Assembly (NCBI RefSeq): GCF_000224145.3
Contig: NC_020175.2
Span: 4,737,585-4,801,584 of the forward strand
Direction of reading: 5' to 3'
DNA: 64,000 nucleotides
Source: Ciona intestinalis
Taxonomy: Eukaryota; Chordata; Ascidiacea; Phlebobranchia; Cionidae
Shown here: positions 56,801-64,000 of the stretch, piece after piece
How the letters are laid out: each line of letters opens with the position of its first letter
Numbering within the stretch: the stretch's first letter is position 1
Position numbers and translations under genes: made by a program
Notes under the pieces: model-generated
Told to the model about the DNA's origin: nothing
Databases searched by the model: none
Seen by the model: only the letters and a program-made list of their open reading frames with translations

Positions 56801-59800
56801 AGTTTTCTGTCACCATCCCAAAGTCCGGTTACTACAGTTGTGATGAGACAGGGAAATGGTTGCCAGGAGATACGCTTCCAGAATGTGTGGAAAAAGCTGA
56901 CTCTGTAAGTTCGAGTTTTGAACATATTTTAAAGAGTTTTACTGTTAAAATTAAGTTACACTTTTGTTTTGCAACAACAACCGTTTAACTTGCTTTTCAT
57001 TTTGTTATTATGCTTGCTGCAGCAGTCTTTTAACTGACATTTTTCCCACACCTTTTATCTACAGCCCGTTTTAGCCACTTTAAATTTGCTGATGATTCTT
57101 TTTTTTCGTTCTTTAAATAATACCATCTTTACTGTCGTTTATAAACATATGAATAAAAGTCATGTTATAAGTTTAAAGGGTCTCATATTAATCGATTTTT
57201 AGGTCAACCCTGTTGGCGTTGGTCACTTCACTGGTGTGTACACCAATGTTAAAGCACCTGCTGATCAATCTGGCACTTGTTTCACATGGGGTCAACATCA
57301 TTACCGAACTTTTGACGGAACCATTTACCGATTCAGAGGCGAATGTACTTATGTGCTTGCTAAGGACATGGTGGATGACACTTTCTCAGTTCATGTACAA
57401 AATGATGGAGATTGCAGTGGATCAAATATTGGTTGCAAGAGGTATCATTCTGCTTTAACTGAACCTGTATTACAATATTTGGAGAATATTTTTGGGTCTT
57501 ACACTGGCTCAGTGGCCAAGCGCTTGCATCGTAAGAAAGAATACCAACTTCGATGCTCGACACTGATAGGCGTATGTGTTATTGTTTTTATACCAAAGGA
57601 GGCAAAAAGTCTCTATTACACTATACCTGGTTGCAGAAGTAACAGAATACATTATAAAGATTTAAATTCTTAATTTTTTACCAGGAGCGTGATTATCATC
57701 TATGGAGAAGAAATGCTTCGACTCGAAAACGATCCGGTAACGAACGATCCAACAGCATATGGTGGATCTTCCCAACAACTTGTCTTGCCTGAATATATTT
57801 ATGGTCTCTCTGTTGAAAAAATTGCCAACTATATTGTTGTCAAGGTTAGTTAGTTAGTTAGTTTATTGTTGGGGTTAAAGGAATGTGTACAAGGGTTAGA
57901 CAAGATTTTTTACATAAAACAATTTTTTTTTTTTATATAAAGATTTTTTATTTTATTTCATATAAAGAAGGTTTATTTTTAAGGCAGTGGTTTTATACAT
58001 AGATGATTGTATCTCAATATTTGCTCTCGAAAAATATTCTGTTTTTGATACACACCATTCATAACCACTGGTTGTCAAAAAGAAACTAAAATCTTTTGTA
58101 GGAAGAATACAAGTTACAAAAAAAATCCAAAGCTTTTATTATATAACTTTATTCAATATAAACTTTGAATTTTTTAGTAGTATAGCTTGCCAGAAAAACT
58201 GGAATTCCGACCAGATCCAGTTCAATACTTAATCAAAAACTTAATGTACTTACCTAAATTATAAGTTTTTTTAAATTTATTAGATATATATTAACTTGTT
58301 TTTTTTGTATTATATTCACTTGTTTTTTTTTTTTGTATTCCTTCTTACACATATAACAAGTTTTTTTAACACAGTATCTACTTATTATTATAGGACAGTC
58401 AGAACAACCTGTATGTAAAGTGGGACGGTGCCGAACAAATCTGGGTTCATGTTGATGAAGAATTGTTTGGAAAAACTGCTGGTCTTTGTGGAACATTCAA
58501 CAGGTATTTTGGTCATGTCATGTCTGTTTACGGCCATATGATGTCGGTAAAAGCTAGATACTGCTGTATTGAGCAGGCCACTTTAAGAATAATGTTTCAT
58601 GACATTTTTTAGGTTTCATTTATGTTCCATTTTTCATGTTTTAAGTCATTTTTAAAAATATTGGTGGATATTAAAAACTTATGCTACTACCCTTGTGAGT
58701 GTATGTGACCATGTTCAAGACATTGAACTGTTATTTCTCCAACTTAGTAGTCACTATCGGTTTGTCCAAATACCATGGGAGAATAATTAAGTTTAATTCA
58801 TTTTATAGAGATTGTAGCGATGACTTTACAATCTACGTTGATGGTGAACCACGCTTGGTGTCTGAGGTTCCAGCGTTTGCAAACAACTGGAAAGCTCTCT
58901 CAACCTGCAAGGAAGCTGGAAGCGAACCATTCTGTAAATGGGGCGTTGAAGCATCTATGGAAGAAAGACTTCTCACCGGTATCGACTTCTAACTGGATAT
59001 TATTATAATATAATAAATTTCCTTGTATACTTTTTACAATCTAAATTATCTGTATTTGTTTAAGAATTATCCTTAATGAAATTTATTACATATCTAGTTT
59101 CAACAGTCGTTATTATCTAACCTTTAATCTTAATCCTCCAGGCAATGCATTAGAGTTGTGTGGTTCAATGATGGACACAAAGTGTAAAGATGTTGTCGAT
59201 CCTTCATCTTTCTTCGAATCTTGCAAAGAAGATGTTTGCTTTTATGGAGGATCCTCGGATGCGGTTTGCAACTCCATGTCCGCTTACTTTAGAGAATGTG
59301 CTCGACGTGGCGTCCATGTTGAATGGAGACAAGAGGGAAGATGTGAAGTTATGTGTCCAATGGGTAAGAAAGGTCCTAAATCTGATTAAATGAATGAATC
59401 ACTGTAAATCATTTATCTTCCGGTGGTGAGGCAATAATAGTCGTTATATCACAGGTGTTCTGTTTCATACACCTTGTGCTTACTTACGATTTATAATGTC
59501 TCTAACTTTGTGGGTACTTTTTTATTTTTTTAGTAAGTATGACTGATGATTTAGACAACTGACAACTTGGTTGAAGCAATTGCTGTTTAGTGCTGTTAAG
59601 TTTTATAAAACTTACATAAACCTGGTATGTTATTTTTAGGAATGATATTCGACCATTGTGGATCTTCTTGTCCATTAACTTGTTCTGGTCGTGAATATAA
59701 CTGTGAGGATAGACATTGTATTGACGGTTGCCATTGCCCTGATTGTACTTACCTTCATGATGGGGATTGTGTTGATAGATCATCATGTCCCTGCCAGTTT

Positions 59801-62800
59801 GGTGACAAGGTCAGTTTCTATTATATTTAAATTTAGCATAAAAATGAACAACCATTATAAACTATTAATATGGTGAGAATTTTTCTAAGGAAAGCTTGTT
59901 GCTGATTGAACGTGGGGTAAGTGATAATAACACATGATATTGTATTGCAGACTTACCGACCCAAGAGTAAAATTCGTCGAGATTGCAACCAATGTGTTTG
60001 TGCTCGAGGAAAGTGGATTTGTACAAAGAACCGTTGTGATGGAGTCTGTAGAACATTTGGTGACAGGTATTTCCATAAACGCATAATAAAAACGTTTACT
60101 AGTTGACACCTAAATTAGGGTGCATAATCCTTACAAGCTCTAAGCTCACTTTTGTTGTTTTCTCCAAATTATTTCATGATTATTTTATGAAGTGTATGAG
60201 CGGTTATAAGGTGTTTGAAACAGAAAACTTGGTTATAACTTCTGTCAATTTCAAGTCACTTGAGAATAAATAAGTTTATTTATTCATTCATTCTATTACA
60301 GACATTATGAAACCTTTGATGGAGCTGAATACAGCATGAGAGTTGATCAAGATTGTTCGTACATCCTTGCAAGATCAAGTGGAGTTCAAGATATTTCTTT
60401 CCAAATTGTGATTGAAAACTTCAAGTGCACGTATGTAAATTTATATTATTATTATTTAGACCTAACATTAGAAAAATACAGTAAAGATTTTTTTAATTTG
60501 ATCGCAACAATCTTTACTTTCTGTCGGATTGTTTTCCCAAGTGTCTGTAGTTTTTGCTGATAAGTTTTTCTGAGTAATGAGTCAACTCTAGTCTCAATTT
60601 AAAGAATCTTGCTTTGCCCTCCAGAAAACCCTACATTTATAGAATTAACTTTATTTTATTAGATTTGGATATTAACCCTCTACTTAGTATTACTTAATTG
60701 CAAAAGATAAATAAAAGTTATGTTATATTTATACAGACGTACATCTGGTAGTGGTGTAAAGGAATGGCAACAATGCACAAGAAACTTGGCTGTTACTGTT
60801 AACGGCATCAGCGTAAAACTTTTATCTGGTGGAGCTGTCGTTCACAAAGATCGCGAAGTTCGAATGCCATATGTGACTGACTCTTTCGCTGTTGAAGATG
60901 TGACTTCTGAATTCCAAAAGGTGAGTTATTTTATACAACCTATATATTATGAATAATTGATTATGAAGTTCATGTTAAATAAAGTATCTCAGCAGTGCAC
61001 ATTAGGTGCCCACATTGGTGACCCCTTACTTGCTTACTATTTATAACATAAAGTATATATGCTGTTGTTGTTATAAGTTGGGAGATCTTAAAGGATTGGT
61101 GTTTGTCTGTCATATGAAGGGACATCATCATGGTATGCTGTTAAATAACTTGCCCAAGGACACAAAGTGTAATGTTTGGTGTGGGTAATTATCCAAATAG
61201 AACACCCATGTCATTGCAACCGTCATTTCCACACAAGGTTAAAAAATTGCAATTATTCATTCAAGTGGCTTGCCCAAGGACACAATGCCCACAATGGTGA
61301 CCCCTCACCACATCTAACATATTGTTCAATGTAGGTAACTATTTGGAATGGTATGACTATCTTATGGGACAAGAAGACCCGTTGCTTCATTCGAGCCAAG
61401 AACAACATGTGTGGTTTAGTTGCCGGTCTTTGTGGTAACTTCAACTCAATTCAAGATGATGACAAATGGGCTCCTGATGGAATAACTCACGAGGATGTTT
61501 ATGAATTCTCAAGTTTGTGGCAGGTAAAAGATTACTTATTATTTTTGTTGCTTTTGTTAAACATATATTCTAGTAGTTTGTTTAGTTTTTTTTTTAAATT
61601 TGGGTTCTTGGTATTTTGAAAAATTTGAAGCTACTTTTATTTTGCTGGCACATTTTTTTAATTTAATTTTTACTTTTGATTGCATGTTTTTCCTCTTTAA
61701 TTGTAATGGTATCTTTATTAGTTTGTTTAAATGTACATTATTCCATAGGCTACCACTTGTCCTGGTGCACCAAGATGGGATCCAATGACAGAGAACCCAT
61801 GCAAGATATATTCAATCAACAGACCTGGGGCAAAGGATCTTTGTGGAAAGTTGAAGAGTCCACCTTTCTTACAATGCCATGACATCATTGAATATCAGGT
61901 AAAAGTTAACTAATAATGCGTAACGTTCTTAACATGCTTATATGCGTGTTTTTGAACACCATGTTTTTAACTTGGCCTTATAACAAGTAGAATCATTGTA
62001 ACAATGTTCATTGCAAGTTAAAGGTTATAGGTATTATAAATTTATAGGTATTATTGAATGAATACTGAAAGAAGCCCCAAACAAGTTTGGCACTTTGGCT
62101 TTAATAAAATCTACATCAATTTTGAAGATTAGTTCTTGAAAATAATACTTTAGTTTTATATCTATTTTGACCATAATCATCGCAACATTGTTATCTACAG
62201 CCATACTACGACGCTTGTATGTTTGACTTCTGCAGTCTACCCATCAGACAAATGGCTTGCAATGTGTTTGCTACTTATGCCTTATCTTGCAGCAAACAGG
62301 GTGTTGTGTTTGATTGGAGAGCGGAATCTGGTTGTGAGGTTTGTATTACTTTCTATTAACTTTGTATTTGTTTAAACTTGTGTATGATATGTGGTCACAT
62401 TTATTAGGATATGTATATATGAGTAAGATGAACATCTTGTTTTTAAACTTTTTTCTGAAAATGTTTTTTTTTTTAAGATTTACATATTAGTTGGCAGGAT
62501 CCACACATTTAAATATGTGTGTAAAAAATTAAAAATGTATATGGATAAAGATCCTTTAGTGTGACCTAAAGGTATGACCATAGTTTCGAAAAACAAAACA
62601 GCTTCTGAAAAACGATTTTTCGGTAACTTTAATGATTTTTCCGTAACTGTGAAAATTTCCGTAACTTAGGTTGCAATTGTCAGAGCTTCAATCACTCCTA
62701 CTGCCATGGGAAAATAAACATTCACCTTCTTATAATGTTACTGCAGGAAACTTGTGAAGACGGTATGATTTGGTCCGAATGTGCCAAGTCATGTGAAGCA

Positions 62801-63903
62801 TCATGTGGAGCTATACATGAAAATATTCCATGCAGTGAAGAATGTGTTCCAGGTTGTACCTGCCCAGAAGGACAAGTCCTTAGTTATGAAGGTTCTTGTA
62901 TTTCTGTGGAAGACTGTCCTTGCTACTTTGATAATGAGAAGTACTTGCCATCTGAATCCCATATGTTGGTATGTTATAAATTTTGATTGAAGTTTTAAGG
63001 AAGGTCGTAATAAGAAATTCAATGTATGTTTTGATATTTTTTTATTTTATTATTTAATATCCCTTGATTGGTGCCTCAAAAAGCTAATGTACTTTTGGTT
63101 CAAGGTTGCTTTTTATTACAGGATTGCAACGTGTGTGAATGCCATAAGGGTAAATGGGAATGCACAGACAACTACTGCCCTGTGTCAGAAGATTGTAAGG
63201 AAAATGAAGTAAGTTTATTTAAAGATTTATTGCTTTGTATGTAATATTACAATAGAAGTTGCTTGTTTTTTTCTTTATTTCTGTGTTTTCTAAAAATGAA
63301 TAAAACAAATTATTTGTTGTTTTTGGAAATTTGTAAAAAGTATTATTTATTTCATTGTTTAAGTAATTTTTTTTCATGATTTATTTTCTTGTTATGTCAT
63401 TTTTTCATAATTTATTTCCTTGTTTTCAGGAATATGTGAAATGCAAATGGGAGGAACAGATTACTTGCTTCAGCATGCATCTTCCACATGATGAACCAAC
63501 CAAACCTGAACATTGTATATCTGGTTGCCAGTGCAAAGAAGGTGAAATTTTAACTTTTTGTGTGTTTTACAAAACCTTCTTTTACTTAACTGGTAGCAAG
63601 AGCAGTATGTACGTTTTTTATATTTGTTTGCATTTACATAAAAAAAGTATTTTTTAAATGCAAATGTCTTCAGGTTTTGTCTTGGATGAGAACAGTGGTG
63701 AATGTGTCACCAAGGAGGGCTGTCCCTGTGTGTATGGTGGTAGAAGCTACAAGGAAGGTGAAGAAATGAGAAAAGATTGCAACACATGTCAATGTGTGGG
63801 CGGTATGTGGACATGCACTGAGAAAATCTGCCAAGGAGAGTGCCACGCTTATGGTCCAACCCATATCACTACATTTGATGGACATTACTACAAGTTTGGA
63901 CAG
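53884..63903 (+). CDS. secreted sushi / VWD-C8-TIL multidomain protein, 5' part (runs off the window)
   Basis: Large extracellular glycoprotein of the vWF, zonadhesin, mucin and SCO-spondin superfamily. 23 exons are traced in frame for 1106 residues: signal peptide (start at 53884, MSIGAILL, cut near residue 19), three six-cysteine sushi modules (33-223), VWD1 (231-about 400), C8, TIL, VWC-like (to 625), VWD2 with C8, TIL and VWC-like (626-about 1029), and a further TIL/VWC-like part leading into VWD3 (from about 1086). Family members form disulfide-linked gels, coats or clotting multimers. N-terminal sushi domains before VWD assemblies are unlike vWF, mucins or zonadhesin, so no symbol is given. 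The 3' end lies outside the window. The start exon is the least certain part. Confidence 0.88.
54887..54945. mobile_element. MITE left-end fragment in VWD-gene intron 4
   Basis: AGAGTGGGGTAAGATGAGAC followed by TTTTAGCACATAATATCCAA. Only the left ~60 bases remain. Confidence 0.55.
55425..55557. mobile_element. degraded MITE in VWD-gene intron 5
   Basis: ATAAAACCATATGCTCACGA, GATTAGGAAATATGGGATAT and CCCATCTTACCCCACTGTAC match the family's right half. Confidence 0.6.
55685..55950 (+). mobile_element. tRNA-derived SINE, full length, VWD-gene intron 5
   Basis: The A-box region CCGTGGCACAGTTGATAGTG and B-box-like GAGATCAAGGCC are followed by the body (CTAGTGGTCGCTGATGGGTT) and tail (AAGTTACATACGTGGCAACT ... 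GCGGTGTGTATAAAGC). It is the best head in the window. Confidence 0.75.
56125..56187. promoter_or_regulatory. cluster of CRE (TGACGTCA) sites in VWD-gene intron 5
   Basis: Two perfect palindromes TGACGTCA (56147-56154 and 56164-56171), one TTACGTCA (56180-56187) and one GGACGTCAC (about 56125-56133), all within about 65 bases. Binding by CREB/ATF-type bZIP proteins is inferred from the motif. Confidence 0.45.
56600..56765 (+). repeat. same ~70 bp repeat in intron 6 of the VWD gene
   Basis: Two to three forward units (GACAGTGAGAATGAAGTGTA and relatives, ending in CATGTTATAACTTGACA) end about 30 bases before the acceptor of exon 7. Confidence 0.8.
57203..60066 (+). other. VWD gene exons 8-14: first VWD-C8-TIL-VWC unit
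   Basis: Exons: 57203-57441, 57685-57844, 58394-58503, 58809-58978, 59142-59363, 59640-59809, 59951-60066. VWD1 has GTCFTWGQHHYRTFDG, CTYVLAKD and the closing AGLCGTFN with DCSDDF (calcium loop). C8 spans exons 11-12. Exon 13 is a TIL module (CPLTC ... CIDGCHC ... CPC). Exon 14 is a short VWC-like CNQCVC ... CDGVC bridge. Confidence 0.9.
59415..59530 (-). mobile_element. SINE tail, reverse, VWD-gene intron 12
   Basis: GTGAGGCAATAATAGTCGTT, CAGGTGTTCTGTTTCATACA and ACTTACGATTTATAATGTCT. Confidence 0.55.
60302..62968 (+). other. VWD gene exons 15-20: second VWD-C8-TIL unit
   Basis: Exons: 60302-60430, 60737-60920, 61335-61523, 61749-61898, 62201-62338, 62747-62968. VWD2 starts HYETFDGAEYSM and closes with CGLVAGLCGNFNSIQDDD. 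C8 follows in exons 18-19 (CHDIIEYQ ... CMFDFCSL ... CEV-like end). Exon 20 is a TIL module with CVPGCTCPEG and CPCYF. Confidence 0.9.
63122..63903 (+). other. VWD gene exons 21-23: VWC/TIL pieces and start of the third VWD
   Basis: Exons: 63122-63208, 63430-63541, 63674-63903. Exon 21 is the CNVCEC bridge. Exon 22 carries an atypical segment with CISGCQCKE. Exon 23 completes a TIL-like part (CVTKEGCPC), a CNTCQC bridge, then GECHAYGPTHITTFDGHYY, the first strand of VWD3. A GTCAGT donor follows at 63904. The window ends 97 bases later in intron. Confidence 0.88.
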
Positions 63904-64000
63904 GTCAGTCATTTCATGTTAGTGCTAATTCTTTTACTAGTTGACTCTCACACTTGTAAGTACCTCCACAAATAGCAATATTAAAAAACATAGGAATATA

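Larger units (their letters stand above)
53884..56904 (+). other. VWD gene exons 1-7: signal peptide and three sushi modules
   Basis: Exons: 53884-53939, 54185-54204 (20-base microexon), 54349-54430, 54744-54868, 55095-55302, 56389-56477, 56795-56904. Each sushi module shows six cysteines in the same order (C-x10-14-C ... C-x3-C-x2-G-[YF] ... C-x4-6-G-x-W ... C), the pattern of selectin sushi domains rather than the four-cysteine complement type. The N-glycosylation sequon NVT occurs in module 3. Confidence 0.85.

Overview
The window is a piece of animal nuclear DNA: AT-rich, intron-dense and without prokaryotic signals. Protein similarity, compact genes with short introns, and the abundance of short tRNA-derived and palindromic repeats suggest a tunicate, most likely Ciona. 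That assignment is inference from recalled protein families; no search was run. Three N runs (14891-14940, 19606-19730, 48579-48703) show a draft assembly, and at least one lies between two near-identical overlapping copies that look like unmerged alleles.

Layout, left to right. (1) 1-22696, + strand: the complete MRCK gene (CDC42BPA/B family, myotonic-dystrophy-kinase-related Cdc42-binding kinase). I traced 37 coding exons that join in frame to 1757 residues: AGC kinase, long coiled coil, C1, PH, CNH, then CRIB. A second CRIB-like exon follows the usual one. (2) 24246-26613, - strand: a complete four-exon SLC7 light-chain amino-acid transporter (482 residues), closest by eye to the xCT/b0,+AT branch, with one GC-AG intron. 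(3) 30390-48981, + strand: MED13, the large subunit of the Mediator kinase module. 35 exons are traced, then an assembly gap that removes one or more exons, then the last two exons. (4) 51546-51970, + strand: a two-exon gene for a 61-residue secreted peptide that I do not recognise, with its own TATA-like box and flanked by a diverged direct duplication. (5) 53884-63903 and beyond, + strand: the 5' part of a large secreted protein with a signal peptide, three six-cysteine sushi modules, then repeated VWD-C8-TIL-VWC assemblies (vWF/zonadhesin/mucin/SCO-spondin superfamily). The window ends inside its third VWD domain.

The genes do not form a pathway; they are independent neighbours with separate promoters. 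Introns and spacers are full of two repeat families: a palindromic MITE of about 195 bp with 'TAGTAGGGTGGGG' ends, and a tRNA-derived SINE, often present only as its tail. A third repeat of about 70 bp fills two whole introns of MRCK.

The most interesting items are the tandem CRIB exon of MRCK, the small secreted peptide gene inside duplicated flanks, the selectin-like sushi plus VWD architecture, a cluster of CRE palindromes in an intron of the VWD gene, and introns made entirely of repeat.
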